The notes under the pieces were generated by a model. That model saw nothing but the letters and a program-made list of their open reading frames with translations. It ran no database searches and was not told the origin of the DNA. A stretch of 64,000 bases of DNA, from NCBI GenBank assembly GCA_032250895.1, contig JAVVEZ010000005.1, positions 1-64,000 of the forward strand, given 5' to 3'. The translations under genes were made by a program, and so were the position numbers. Shown here piece by piece: positions 51,850 through 60,734 of the stretch. The DNA comes from JAVVEZ01 sp032250895 (lineage in GTDB: Bacteria; Pseudomonadota; Gammaproteobacteria; Pseudomonadales; Pseudohongiellaceae). Position 1 is the stretch's first letter. Each line of letters begins with the position of its first letter.

Positions 51850-53130
51850 TCAGACTTCCGCAAAAGGCCCCGGGCTGTCGGCGAATTCATCCAGGTGCAC
51901 GCCCGCCCGTTCCAGCATGGTGTGCAACAATTGGGCATGAGGCGTATTCTTCGGATAGTGCAGGTGCTGGCCGCCTCTGATGCCGCCGCCGCGGCCCAGC
52001 AGCACCGAGGGCAGCCGGTCGGCATCGTGCAGGTCGCTGTTGCCCATGTTGCTGCCGAACAGGATGATGCTATTGTCCAGAATCGACCCGTCGAGGTCTT
52101 CCATGCTCTTCAGGCGCTCGGCGAACCTGGCCGCGCGTTCGGTCAGGTAACGCTGGACGAGCACCAGCTTCTCCCACTTGGCCGGGTCTTCCTGGTGGTG
52201 CGACAGTGGGTGAAAGGAGTCCGACAGGCCCAGGTTGGCGAATACCCGCATGCTGGCTTCCTTGATCATGCGCATGGAGGCGATGCGGGTCTGGTTGTTC
52301 TGGAAGGCCAGGGCAATCATCTCGAACTGAATGTCCAGCAGATCGGTGAATTCATCCGGCGGGCCCAGCGGCGCATCCGGCAGACCGGTGAGCTCGCGGG
52401 CACCGGCTTCCAGTTTCTGAATGCGGGTTTCGACTTCACGCACGGAATCCAGGTAATCAGTGACCCGCGCCCTGTCGGCGGGGTTCAGCTTGCGGTTCAG
52501 GCTGGAGGTGGCCTCCCTCACATAGTCCAGCAGGCTGCGCGACTGATCGAGAATGGCGATGCGTTCCTCGTAGGTGTCGCCCTGGCCGAACATGGTATAG
52601 AACACCTTGCGCGGGTTGCCTTCCAGCGGCAGCGGCTGCTGGGGTGTACGGTAGTTGACGGCCCCGCCGGGCTCGCCGCAAAGTTCCAGGGACGGCAGGG
52701 GGGTGCTTGTGCCGATGACCCTGGCCGCCAACTGGTCCACCGTCATGCCCTTGATGCCGTCGGGCCCCCGGTCCCGGTCTCCGGGCGCCACGCAGGACAA
52801 CCAGGTCTCCTCGGTGATGGCATGAGGAGCCGGACCACCTTCGGCGCTCTTGTTGTGCAGGCCGGTGACCACGGTGACGTACTCGTGCAGCGACTCCAGC
52901 GGCTTGAGAATTTTCGAATACTCGAAATCTCTCCCCACTTGTTTGGGCTCCCACTCATGCGCCACGGCACCGTGGGGAAAGTATATGAAACCCAGCCGGG
53001 GATGTTCCTTCGCCGCCGTCTGGGCCAGGGCGCCGGCGGGAATCATGGCATCGAGCAAGGGCAGGGCGATGGAGGTACCTGCGCCTCTCAACACGGTGCG
53101 TCTGGAGAGTTTTTTCCTGGTGATGAACAT
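51850..53130 (-). CDS. DUF1552 domain protein, Tat-exported
   Basis: 426 aa from the ATG at 53130. The N terminus ITRKKLSRRTVLRGAGTSIA followed by LPLLDAM is a twin-arginine signal, indicating folding in the cytoplasm, perhaps with a cofactor. The body (RLGFIYFPHGAVAHEWEP, TVVTGLHNKSAEGGPAPHA, SNMGNSDLHDADRLPSVLLG) is the DUF1552 pattern, a family related in fold to sulfatase/phosphatase-like proteins and found mainly in planctomycetes and marine gammaproteobacteria. It is almost always next to a DUF1592-type protein, as here. Biochemical role unknown. An upstream frame of 45 codons lacks a signal and was not used. Confidence 0.85.
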   Translation of the reverse strand: MFITRKKLSRRTVLRGAGTSIALPLLDAMIPAGALAQTAAKEHPRLGFIYFPHGAVAHEWEPKQVGRDFEYSKILKPLESLHEYVTVVTGLHNKSAEGGPAPHAITEETWLSCVAPGDRDRGPDGIKGMTVDQLAARVIGTSTPLPSLELCGEPGGAVNYRTPQQPLPLEGNPRKVFYTMFGQGDTYEERIAILDQSRSLLDYVREATSSLNRKLNPADRARVTDYLDSVREVETRIQKLEAGARELTGLPDAPLGPPDEFTDLLDIQFEMIALAFQNNQTRIASMRMIKEASMRVFANLGLSDSFHPLSHHQEDPAKWEKLVLVQRYLTERAARFAERLKSMEDLDGSILDNSIILFGSNMGNSDLHDADRLPSVLLGRGGGIRGGQHLHYPKNTPHAQLLHTMLERAGVHLDEFADSPGPFAEV

Positions 53131-53233
53131 GGCAAAGATCCTCTTTGATTGGGAACCTGTCTTACAACAGTCTGCCGGCTCCCTCGTGTCGTCGGTTTGC
53201 AATTTTACATAGCAATCTTTACTACAACCTTTA

Positions 53234-55687
53234 CTATAACGATGCCGATGCCCGCTGGCTGGCATCCTGTTCCGTGTCCGATATCAGCTCGCTGCCCCGC
53301 ATCCGGAATGCGTCGCTGTCGACCAGGTTGAATACAATGGATTCGAAATGGTAATCCTCTGTTGCCGCCGCACGGACGATTCGCCTTATCAGGGGCATAT
53401 CCCGGTAATTCACCTCGCGACCCAGGGCATAGGCCATCAGGCGCTCGGTGAGGGAGCCTACAAACTGTTCGGAGCGGGCCACCAGCGCGGTGGTCAGGTC
53501 CTCGGGACGGGTGATTTCGGTCCCGTCCGGCAAGACCCCGGAGGCATCGACCAGGGTCAGCGTTTCACCATCATATTCCCGGTACTGCCCCACCGTGTTG
53601 AAGTTTTCCAGGGCCAGGCCCAGCGGATCCATCACTGCGTGACAAGAGAAACAAGTGGGATTTTGACGGTGCTGCTCCAACCGTGCCCGCAGCGTCTTCG
53701 GCGCCTGGCCGGGCTTCTGCGATAAATCGGTCTCCACATTGGGAGGCGGTTGCGGAGGCGGCGCGCCCAGAACACGATCCAGAATCCAGGCCCCGCGCAA
53801 TACCGGTGACGTGCGGTTGGGGTTGGCGGTGAGCATCAGGATGGCGCCCTTGCCCAGCAGGCCCCGGCGGTATTCGTCCTGCAGCGTCACTTTTCTGAAC
53901 TGACTGCCCTTCACGTCTTCAATGCCGTAATGCATGGCCAGGCGTTCATTCAGGAAAGTGTAATCGGCATCCAGCAGCCGGACCACCGACTGGTTGCTGC
54001 GCAGCACGCTGTCGATGAACAGGCTCAGTTCCTGGCGGAACATGGGCCGCGGATCGAGGAAGCGGCTGGCAAAGGGGAACAGCCTGCCGTCGGGCGTAAT
54101 CTCATCCAGCTTGGCCAGGTTCAACCACTGGAAGGCAAAGTCATCCACCAGGGTCAGCGCCCGCTCGTCGGCCAGCATGCGGCGCACCTGCCCTCTGAGC
54201 ACCTCCGGATCGCCCAATTCTCCGCTTTCAGCCAGTTTCAGCAACTCCGCATCCGGCAGGCTGCTCCACAGGAAGAAAGAGAGCCGCGAGGCCAGTTCGA
54301 AACCGCTGAGCAGGGGTGACTGTGAATCGAGCGGGCTGCCCTCGGCACGGTAAATGAAATGCGGACTCACCAGGATGGCGCTCAGCGCATCGCGAATGGC
54401 AATTTCGAAATCCTGCGATTTCCTGCTGGCGTTATAGAACGCCATCACCTGCTTGACGTCCTCATCGACAAGGGGACGCCGGAAGGCGCGCTCGGCCAGA
54501 TGCGTGACGATCTGCTCCGCGCAGGCCGCTTCCTCGGCGGTTTCCTTCGGATAGCATGTAAAAATACGCTTGCGGCTTTCGGACTCGCTCATGCCGGTGA
54601 TTTTCAGCGGCCCGCGCACCTGCAGGGCATGCAGGGCCTGCGCGCGCTCCTGGCCACCTTCCAGGGCGCGTGCCGGGCTACGTTCATCGCTTTCGGCAAA
54701 GCTGCGCTGCAGAAAGGTCACCGTGACGGTATGCTGGCCCGCCGTGGCGTTGAAACGAATGCCCTTCAGCCGTGCGTTGATCATGGACACGGCATCGGCC
54801 TGAAGCTGGTCGATGGCCTCCATGTCTTCTTCGCCGCCGACCTCGGTGCGGAAAAATTCCTTGCCGTCCAGCAGGGCGATGACCGTATTCCTGAATTCCA
54901 TCTTGGGCACTTCCCGGCCCAGCGCCAGGTCACCGATGTTCAACTCATAGACACCGTCGGCCATGAAATTGTATTCCACGCTCATGCCGCCACGGGTGCC
55001 GAAGGGCATGCCATCCTGATGCCGCTGCTGGGAGCCGGTGCCCGGCGTGCCCCTGGCCGGCAGGGAAATGATCATGTCCGCCACGCTGCCGTAGGTTTCC
55101 AGGATGGGAATGAGGCGGCGGTCGCCCACCGCGTCGTGGGCGATGGTGCGGGCGGCATTCAGGTACTGGTCGATAAAGGTGGGGGAAACCTGCAGGGCCG
55201 CAGCATTGTTGTCGAAACCGCCCTTGATGTCATCGCGCGGCAGCAGCGCCTCCACGTCGATGTTCATGCCCAGCAGGTCGCCAATGGCATTGGCATATTC
55301 CCGGCGGTTCAGGCGGCGCAGGGGGATCTGACCCGGGCTGGGATTCCCGGAGGCCGTATCAAGGGTGTTTTCCAGCCACGACACCAGGGCCTTGATATTC
55401 TCTTCCCCGGGCCGATCATTCCCTGCCGGCGGCATATACCCGCCTTCCAGCTTGCGGATGGCCTTTTCCCAGACCTCGGCCTCGGTGGGGACCTGACCGG
55501 GGGACATCAGGTCAAAGGCAACGCTGCCGGCCCAGTCCTCACTGTTATGGCAGCCGAAACAATATTGCTCGACCGTAGCCCATGGCTCATGGGCGCCGCC
55601 CTGAGCGGGCTGGGCCGTGGCCGAAGTACCGGCCAGTGCCGTCAACACCGCGAGAACCACCAGCTGAAAACCACGTTCGTTCATCAT
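53234..55687 (-). CDS. DUF1587/1595/1592/1588/1585 multidomain protein with heme-type motifs
   Basis: 817 aa from the ATG at 55687, which has GGAGG upstream and gives a signal peptide (MMNERGFQLVVLAVLTALAG). An N-terminal cytochrome-like motif CFGCH (about residue 45) is followed by DUF1587 (LRRLNRREYANAIGDLLG), DUF1595 (HLAERAFRRPLVDEDVKQVM), DUF1592 (SRLSFFLWSSLPDAELL), DUF1588 (with a second CFSCH in NPTCFSCHAVMDPLGLALEN) and DUF1585 (SLTERLMAYALGREVNYRD). This set is characteristic of planctomycete-type exported proteins, also common in marine gammaproteobacteria. Two CxxCH motifs suggest covalent heme. Function unknown; forms the start of a secreted operon. Confidence 0.88.
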   Translation of the reverse strand: MMNERGFQLVVLAVLTALAGTSATAQPAQGGAHEPWATVEQYCFGCHNSEDWAGSVAFDLMSPGQVPTEAEVWEKAIRKLEGGYMPPAGNDRPGEENIKALVSWLENTLDTASGNPSPGQIPLRRLNRREYANAIGDLLGMNIDVEALLPRDDIKGGFDNNAAALQVSPTFIDQYLNAARTIAHDAVGDRRLIPILETYGSVADMIISLPARGTPGTGSQQRHQDGMPFGTRGGMSVEYNFMADGVYELNIGDLALGREVPKMEFRNTVIALLDGKEFFRTEVGGEEDMEAIDQLQADAVSMINARLKGIRFNATAGQHTVTVTFLQRSFAESDERSPARALEGGQERAQALHALQVRGPLKITGMSESESRKRIFTCYPKETAEEAACAEQIVTHLAERAFRRPLVDEDVKQVMAFYNASRKSQDFEIAIRDALSAILVSPHFIYRAEGSPLDSQSPLLSGFELASRLSFFLWSSLPDAELLKLAESGELGDPEVLRGQVRRMLADERALTLVDDFAFQWLNLAKLDEITPDGRLFPFASRFLDPRPMFRQELSLFIDSVLRSNQSVVRLLDADYTFLNERLAMHYGIEDVKGSQFRKVTLQDEYRRGLLGKGAILMLTANPNRTSPVLRGAWILDRVLGAPPPQPPPNVETDLSQKPGQAPKTLRARLEQHRQNPTCFSCHAVMDPLGLALENFNTVGQYREYDGETLTLVDASGVLPDGTEITRPEDLTTALVARSEQFVGSLTERLMAYALGREVNYRDMPLIRRIVRAAATEDYHFESIVFNLVDSDAFRMRGSELISDTEQDASQRASASL

Positions 55688-55842
55688 GCCCCCTCCATCG
55701 TTTCCAAAAGTATGCCCCCAGCGCAGGCATGAGTCTAGAACAAAAAGTGAATATAAAGTGAAAAGAAAGAGGAAAAGCAGAGCGTGTTCTTTACAAGAAA
55801 AGGCTGGCATCCCCTTGTCAAGGTTCAGTAAAGTGACAGTCT
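55688..55842. promoter_or_regulatory. Divergent promoter region between secreted cluster and GT4 operon
   Basis: 155-base intergenic interval flanked by divergently transcribed genes, so both promoters must be here. It has an A-rich stretch (AAAAAGTGAATATAAAGTGA) near 55740. A weak trace of the dispersed palindrome may be present near 55711-55737 but is too decayed to claim. Confidence 0.4.
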
Positions 55843-57015
55843 ATGCGCATTCTTCATATCGGCAAGTACTACCCGCCCTTTGCCGGGGGCATCGAGAACT
55901 TCATGGCGGCCCTGCTGCCGGTGCAGGCCGCTTCGGGTGACGAGGTGGCGGTACTGGTGCATCAGCACCGGCGGGGCCGGCCCTTTGGCGTGGAACAGAT
56001 GAAACAGGTGCGGGTCTATCGCGTGCCGATCTGGGGCCGGCTCCTGTTTGTGCCATTGAGCCCCTGGTATGCCCGGCATCTGGCACGGGTGATCGGGCAG
56101 TTCAAGCCCGACATCCTGCATATTCATATGCCCAACGTCTCTCCCTTCTGGGTGCTCTTCCTCAAATGCTGCCGGGATCTTCCGGTGGTCATCCACTGGC
56201 ATGCGGATGTGGTGGCCTCGGAACTGCACCGGGGGCTGGCCCTGGGCTATCGCTTCTACCGCCCCTTCGAGCAGGCCCTGCTGGCCCGCAGTCAGGCGAT
56301 CATCGTGACCTCTCCGGCCTATATGAAGTCCAGCGTGGCCTTGCAATCCTGGCAGGACAAGTGCCATGTGGTGCCTCTCGGCCTGATGCCGCAGGCCTCA
56401 CCCGATCCCGTCAAGCTGGGGCTGCGGGCCATAAAATACTGGGGCAACAATACCTCGTCGCTGCGGGTGCTGGGGGTCGGCAGATTGAGCTATTACAAGG
56501 GCCATGAATTTCTGGTTCGCGCCGTTGCCGGCCTGGCCGATGTGCAGGCCATCATCGTCGGCAGCGGGGACCAGTACCCGCGCCTGCAGAAACTGATCGA
56601 GGACGTGGGGGCCGGGGAGCAATTTGCGCTCTACGGCGCGGCGCCGGAGGCGGAATTGCAGGACCTGCTGCAAAGCTGCGACTGCCTGTGTCTGCCGTCC
56701 ATCGAGCGCACCGAGGCCTTTGGTCTGGTGTTGCTGGAAGCCATGCGCCTGGGCAAGGCGGTGATTGCCAGCGACGTGCCGGGCGCGGGCATGGGCTGGG
56801 TGGTGGACCACGAGCTGAACGGCCTGCTGGTGCCCCCCGCCAATGTCATGGCATTGCAGAACGCGCTGCTGCGGCTGCGGGATGATCCGGATCTGGGTAT
56901 TCGCCTGGGGCAGGCCGGCAGACAGAAATTCGGGCAGATGTTTGCAATCGACCGGGTGGCCGACAGTATTCACCGGCTTTATGTGGATTTGCCGGCCGGA
57001 CCGGCATCGGAGTAA
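55843..57015 (+). CDS. Glycosyltransferase family 4
   Basis: 390-aa GT-B enzyme, first gene of the rightward four-gene operon. N-terminal domain starts MRILHIGKYYPPFAGGIENF; HIHMPNVSPFW and VVIHWHADVV lie at the domain interface. The C-terminal donor domain begins VLGVGRLSYYKGHEFLVRAV, and the E-x7-E motif is ERTEAFGLVLLEAMRLGKAV. Typical of mannosyl/hexosyl-transferases that build lipid-linked or capsule glycans. Donor unknown. It has no sequence overlap with the leftward operon. Confidence 0.85.
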   Translation: MRILHIGKYYPPFAGGIENFMAALLPVQAASGDEVAVLVHQHRRGRPFGVEQMKQVRVYRVPIWGRLLFVPLSPWYARHLARVIGQFKPDILHIHMPNVSPFWVLFLKCCRDLPVVIHWHADVVASELHRGLALGYRFYRPFEQALLARSQAIIVTSPAYMKSSVALQSWQDKCHVVPLGLMPQASPDPVKLGLRAIKYWGNNTSSLRVLGVGRLSYYKGHEFLVRAVAGLADVQAIIVGSGDQYPRLQKLIEDVGAGEQFALYGAAPEAELQDLLQSCDCLCLPSIERTEAFGLVLLEAMRLGKAVIASDVPGAGMGWVVDHELNGLLVPPANVMALQNALLRLRDDPDLGIRLGQAGRQKFGQMFAIDRVADSIHRLYVDLPAGPASE

Positions 57016-57124
57016 ACTCGGGATCACGCCCCGACAAGCCGGCGTGGGAACGTGGCGAAACCTCTGTATAATCCCCCTCACGTTTTTCCCGCTGATGCGC
57101 GGAAAGCCTTCGTTCGGAGTCGCC

Positions 57125-57880
57125 ATGCCCCTTGCTGTTCCCGATCTCGACCCGCGCACTGTCCTGGTGGTGTTACCCGTGCAGAACGAAGCGGCTTCAC
57201 TGGCGGCGGTGCTGGCGGGAATCAGAGCTTATGGCCTGGATGTGCTGGTGGTGGACGATGCCAGCCACGATGACAGTCTGGCCATTGCCCGTGCCGCCGG
57301 CGTGAAGGTCCTGCCGCTGGCCTTGCCCTTGGGTGCCTGGGGTGCCATTCAGACCGGCATTCGCTACGCCCGCCAGCAGGGCTATGCTTATGTCTTGAGC
57401 ATGGATGCCGATGGCCAGCACCACAGCGAGGAAATTCCGGTTCTGATCGAGGCCATGCGGTCCCGGCCCGGCGCCGACCTCATCATTGGCGCCTGCATCG
57501 AACGCGGCTCCTGGCTGCGGCACCTGGCCTGGCATTTTTTCCGCCGCCTCACCGGCATTGGCATCGAGGATCTCACTTCCGGCTTTCGTCTGTACAATGC
57601 CCGCGCCCTGGCGGTGCTGTCGATACGGGCCGCGACCCTGCTGGACTACCAGGATGTCGGGGTCCTGCTGCTGCTGAAATCCGCCGGCCTGCACATCGAA
57701 GAGGTCCGGGTGAACATGACCCCACGGGAAAACGGCGTCTCCCGGGTATTCTCCTCCTGGATGATGGTGCTGTATTACATCCTGGTGACCACGGTGCTGT
57801 CGCTCAGCAAGATGGACAGACTGGCGCGCAGGCATTACAGTTCGGACCAGAGCCCACTCCCGGAAACCAGGAAACGCTGA
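57125..57880 (+). CDS. Glycosyltransferase family 2 (polyprenol-phosphate mannosyltransferase-like)
   Basis: 251 aa from the ATG at 57125 (MPLAVPDLDPRTVLVVLPVQ); a longer open frame overlaps the preceding gene and its extra residues are not family-like. The GT-A core shows VLVVDDASHDDSLAIA, YAYVLSMDADGQHHSEEI with the D-x-D, and IGIEDLTSGFRLYNARAL. The last resembles Dpm1-like enzymes that make a polyprenyl-phosphate sugar. It sits 4 bases before a DUF2304 gene, a common pairing. Confidence 0.85.
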   Translation: MPLAVPDLDPRTVLVVLPVQNEAASLAAVLAGIRAYGLDVLVVDDASHDDSLAIARAAGVKVLPLALPLGAWGAIQTGIRYARQQGYAYVLSMDADGQHHSEEIPVLIEAMRSRPGADLIIGACIERGSWLRHLAWHFFRRLTGIGIEDLTSGFRLYNARALAVLSIRAATLLDYQDVGVLLLLKSAGLHIEEVRVNMTPRENGVSRVFSSWMMVLYYILVTTVLSLSKMDRLARRHYSSDQSPLPETRKR

Positions 57881-57884
57881 CACC

Positions 57885-58253
57885 TTGGAACAATACCAGC
57901 TTACTTCAAGCGTCATCGGCGCTGTCATTGCCCTGCTCATTCTGTGGCTGGTGCGCCGCGATCATCTGCACGGACGCTTTGCCCTGTGGTGGATCGCCAT
58001 TGCCGTGGCCAGCGGTCTGCTGGGCATCTTTCCGCGCACCCTGGACGATGTCGCCTTCAGGCTGGGCATCGGCTATCCACCGATTCTGGCGGTGGTGCTG
58101 GCCCTCGGTTTTCTGATGATCAAGATCCTTATCGGGGATATCGAGCGCTCCCGGAACGAAATCAAGATTCATCGGCTCACCCAGAGACTGGCCATACTGG
58201 AGGGGCAATTGTTTGAGCGTGACCACGGGGAAAAGAAACACGAGCAGGTCTGA
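57885..58253 (+). CDS. DUF2304 domain membrane protein
   Basis: 122-aa protein starting at a TTG (57885), 4 bases after the GT2 stop. It has three hydrophobic segments (SSVIGAVIALLILWLV, FALWWIAIAVASGLLGIF, ILAVVLALGFLMIKILI) and a charged C-terminal coiled coil (RNEIKIHRLTQRLAILEGQL), the pattern of DUF2304. These proteins are repeatedly found just downstream of a GT2 and probably anchor or assist it at the membrane. Confidence 0.82.
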   Translation: MEQYQLTSSVIGAVIALLILWLVRRDHLHGRFALWWIAIAVASGLLGIFPRTLDDVAFRLGIGYPPILAVVLALGFLMIKILIGDIERSRNEIKIHRLTQRLAILEGQLFERDHGEKKHEQV

Positions 58254-58297
58254 GCGCAGGCCCTGCGCGAGATTGACGAACGACAGGAGAAGGCCCT

Positions 58298-60112
58298 ATG
58301 CCGAGCCAGGGTTATCGTATTACCGAGCAGGACGAGGCTGATTCAGCGCCGGCGCGTCTGCTGGCCTTGCTGACCCGCCCCCCGGCACAGTGGCTGCTGA
58401 TCGTGGCCGCCGTCGTGCTTGCTTATGCCCACACCCTCGATGTGCCCTTCTATTTTGATGATTTCACATCGATTCGGGACAACCCCGTCATCCGCGACTG
58501 GGGCAACTGGGCGGGCTTGTGGAACTTTTCCGGCGCCCGCATCGTCACCTACTTCACGTTCAGCGCCAACTACTTCCTGCATGCCTATGATCTGGCCGGT
58601 TACCATCTGCTCAATATCCTGATTCATGTCGGCGCCGGGCTGGCAATGTACTGGCTGGCCCGGGAGCTTCTGCGCACGCCCCGCATCAGTCCCCATGCCT
58701 CGCCGCTGCTCGTGGCCTGGCTGCCCCTCCTGGCGGCCCTGCTGTTCGTGCTGCATCCCCTGCAAACCCAGGCCGTCACCTACATCGTTCAGCGTGCCGC
58801 CGCACTCGCGGCGCTCTTCTACCTGCTGGCGCTGGCAGCCTATGTCCAGGCCCGGCTCAGTCAGGACTGGCCGCAGCGGCTGCTGTTGCTGGCTTTGGGC
58901 GGAGGCCTGGCGGGGCTGGCGTTTTTCTCCAAGCAGAATGCGCTGACCCTGCCGCTGGCCGGTCTGCTGGTGGAACTGGCTTTTTTCAATGTCTCCCGCA
59001 GACGCCTGGCCGGCATTCTGCTGGCAGGCCTGGCCGGCCTGCTGGCACTGTGGCTGTACTTCCGGCTGGCGCTGGGCCAGGATCTGCTGACGTTGGCCTC
59101 CGAGCTCACATTGGAGACCACCACGGTCTCGCGACTGCAATACTTTGCCATTCAGATGCCGGTGCTGTGGCTTTACCTGGGCAAGTTTCTGCTTCCCTTC
59201 AATCTGCACCTGGACTATGACATTCCTGTGGTGACGACTTTTTTCAATCCCGCCACACTGATGTATGCCGCCGCACACCTGGGCCTGATCGGGGCGGCCC
59301 TGGCTCTGCTCCGCCGCAGCCCGATGCTGGCCTTTGGGCTGCTGTTTTACTATACGGCGCATCTGATTGAATCCAGCATCATTCCCATTCGCGATTTTGC
59401 CTTTGAGCACCGCAACTACCTGCCCAATGCCGGACTGTGCCTGTTCAGTGCCTGGGTTCTGCTGAGCCTGCTGCCACGTTATCTGTCCGCCCGCCAGGTT
59501 GCCGCGCTGGCAACGGTGCTGTTGCTGACATTGGCCGGCCTGAGCTGGAGCCGGAATGAGCAGTGGCGTGACCCGGCGGCGTTTTTCCGGCATGAAGTTG
59601 CCATTCACCCGAATAATTTCAGGGCGCACAGCATGCTGGGCGAAAACTACCTGCGCCTGAATGATTTTGACAACGCGCTGAAGGCCTTCCAGCAGGCGGC
59701 ACAGCTCTACGACCGCAGCGAGGACAAGCAAAACAATACCAAGGTGGCATTTTTTTCCAATTACATTCTCACGCTGGATGAGCTTGGCCATTACGAACAG
59801 GCCCTGAAAGTCATCGCCGGACTGGACCTGGCCGCCATGTCGGGCGCTGCACAGTCTCTGTTTCTGTCGCGGCAGGGCATCATCCACGCCAAGAGCAATC
59901 AGTTGCAGCTGGCGGAAGAAGACTTCACGGAAGCCCTGCGGCTCAATGCCAACAATCTTGATGCGCTGACCAACCAGGCCAAGCTGCTGCTGCTGACCGG
60001 CAGGCCGCAGGAATCACTGCAGATGTTTCAACGGGCCTATGCCGTCGATCCCAACAACCCCGAGGCCCTGATTGGTCTGGAATATTTCAGCAACAATCCC
60101 CCCGCCCAGTGA
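58298..60112 (+). CDS. Polytopic membrane protein with C-terminal TPRs (TMTC/GT-C-like)
   Basis: 604-aa protein, about ten transmembrane segments in the first 430 residues, then tetratricopeptide repeats (NNFRAHSMLGENYLRLNDFD, DNALKAFQQAAQLYDRSED, LQLAEEDFTEALRLNANNLD, PQESLQMFQRAYAVDPNNPE). After span 1 comes an acidic loop, VPFYFDDFTSIRDNPVIRD, and LLNILIHVGAGLAMYWLAREL; this is the architecture of eukaryotic TMTC O-mannosyltransferases and bacterial relatives, i.e. GT-C enzymes using polyprenyl-phosphate sugars. The preceding GT2 would supply such a donor. GGAGA ribosome site. Last gene of the operon. Confidence 0.8.
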   Translation: MPSQGYRITEQDEADSAPARLLALLTRPPAQWLLIVAAVVLAYAHTLDVPFYFDDFTSIRDNPVIRDWGNWAGLWNFSGARIVTYFTFSANYFLHAYDLAGYHLLNILIHVGAGLAMYWLARELLRTPRISPHASPLLVAWLPLLAALLFVLHPLQTQAVTYIVQRAAALAALFYLLALAAYVQARLSQDWPQRLLLLALGGGLAGLAFFSKQNALTLPLAGLLVELAFFNVSRRRLAGILLAGLAGLLALWLYFRLALGQDLLTLASELTLETTTVSRLQYFAIQMPVLWLYLGKFLLPFNLHLDYDIPVVTTFFNPATLMYAAAHLGLIGAALALLRRSPMLAFGLLFYYTAHLIESSIIPIRDFAFEHRNYLPNAGLCLFSAWVLLSLLPRYLSARQVAALATVLLLTLAGLSWSRNEQWRDPAAFFRHEVAIHPNNFRAHSMLGENYLRLNDFDNALKAFQQAAQLYDRSEDKQNNTKVAFFSNYILTLDELGHYEQALKVIAGLDLAAMSGAAQSLFLSRQGIIHAKSNQLQLAEEDFTEALRLNANNLDALTNQAKLLLLTGRPQESLQMFQRAYAVDPNNPEALIGLEYFSNNPPAQ

Positions 60113-60211
60113 CGCAGGGCAAGGCCGCTTTTTATTGGGAGGCCTGTCGAAGAACACCGCTTTGACCTTATGGAGTCCAGACGCTAAAATGCGACACCGG
60201 AGGTGAATCCC

Positions 60212-60448
60212 ATGAATGACGAATCCGCCAAACGGGCGACTGTTTATTTTGAGCCTTCCCTGCATCAGGCCATTCGACTCAAGGCCGCACACACCAACCA
60301 GTCCATTTCGGCAATTGTCAATGATGCCGTGCGCTTTGCGCTGCGTGAGGACCAGGAAGACCTCGCGGCCTTCGACGAACGCATCGCAGAACCTGTGATG
60401 AGCTACGAAGCGCTGCTGAAGGATTTGAAAGCGAATGGCAAGTTATGA
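60212..60448 (+). CDS. Ribbon-helix-helix antitoxin
   Basis: 78-aa protein. The ATG at 60212 follows a perfect GGAGG by 8 bases; a GTG 9 bases upstream overlaps that site and is less likely. The N-terminal RHH DNA-binding part is RATVYFEPSLHQAIRLKAAH followed by TNQSISAIVNDAVRFALRED, and the C terminus (YEALLKDLKANGKL) is the flexible toxin-binding tail. It overlaps the toxin gene by 14 bases and should autoregulate the pair. The 99-base gap upstream is its likely promoter. Confidence 0.88.
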   Translation: MNDESAKRATVYFEPSLHQAIRLKAAHTNQSISAIVNDAVRFALREDQEDLAAFDERIAEPVMSYEALLKDLKANGKL

Positions 60449-60698
60449 ACTCGCCTTCAAAAAATCGCTGACCAGAGATCTGCGCAGCATCCCGAACGAA
60501 GATGTCATGCGCATCCTCGAACGCATTCAGGCCCTGGCACATGATCCTCGCCCACCGGGTTGCGAGAAATTGTCGGGGCAGGAGCGCTATCGTATTCGGC
60601 AGGGTGTTTACCGAATCGTGTATGAGATCGAAGACCGCCACCTGATGGTGCTCGTCGTGAAAGTCGGTCATCGCCGTAAAATTTACCGTCGTCCGTGA
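60435..60698 (+). CDS. RelE/ParE-family toxin
   Basis: 87-aa type II toxin. The pattern YELAFKKSLTRDLRSIP, PRPPGCEKLSGQERYRIRQG and VYRIVYEIEDRHLMVLVVKVGHRRKIYR is the RelE-fold, with R-x-R and H-R-R residues near the C terminus as in ribosome-dependent mRNA interferases. Together with the preceding RHH protein it forms a complete toxin-antitoxin module placed between the glycan operon and the matrixin genes. Confidence 0.88.
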   Translation: MASYELAFKKSLTRDLRSIPNEDVMRILERIQALAHDPRPPGCEKLSGQERYRIRQGVYRIVYEIEDRHLMVLVVKVGHRRKIYRRP

Positions 60699-60719
60699 TC
60701 GGACGATCACTCACGTCCG
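60690..60719. terminator. Hairpin region after the toxin gene
   Basis: CGTCCG (60690-60695) pairs with CGGACG (60700-60705), and a further CGTCCG at 60714-60719 gives an alternative stem. It lies between the convergent toxin and matrixin genes. No T-run on either side, so any termination would be weak or Rho-dependent. Confidence 0.35.
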
Positions 60720-60734
60720 GAAGGTCCCTCCTCG

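Noticed and set aside
51849..52025. 59-codon extension of the ankyrin protein
   Set aside because: It overlaps the DUF1552 gene and lacks a signal peptide; the ATG at 51848 has a good one.
55711..55737. Another dispersed palindrome copy near the divergent promoter
   Set aside because: Only a short core is similar and the arms do not pair well.
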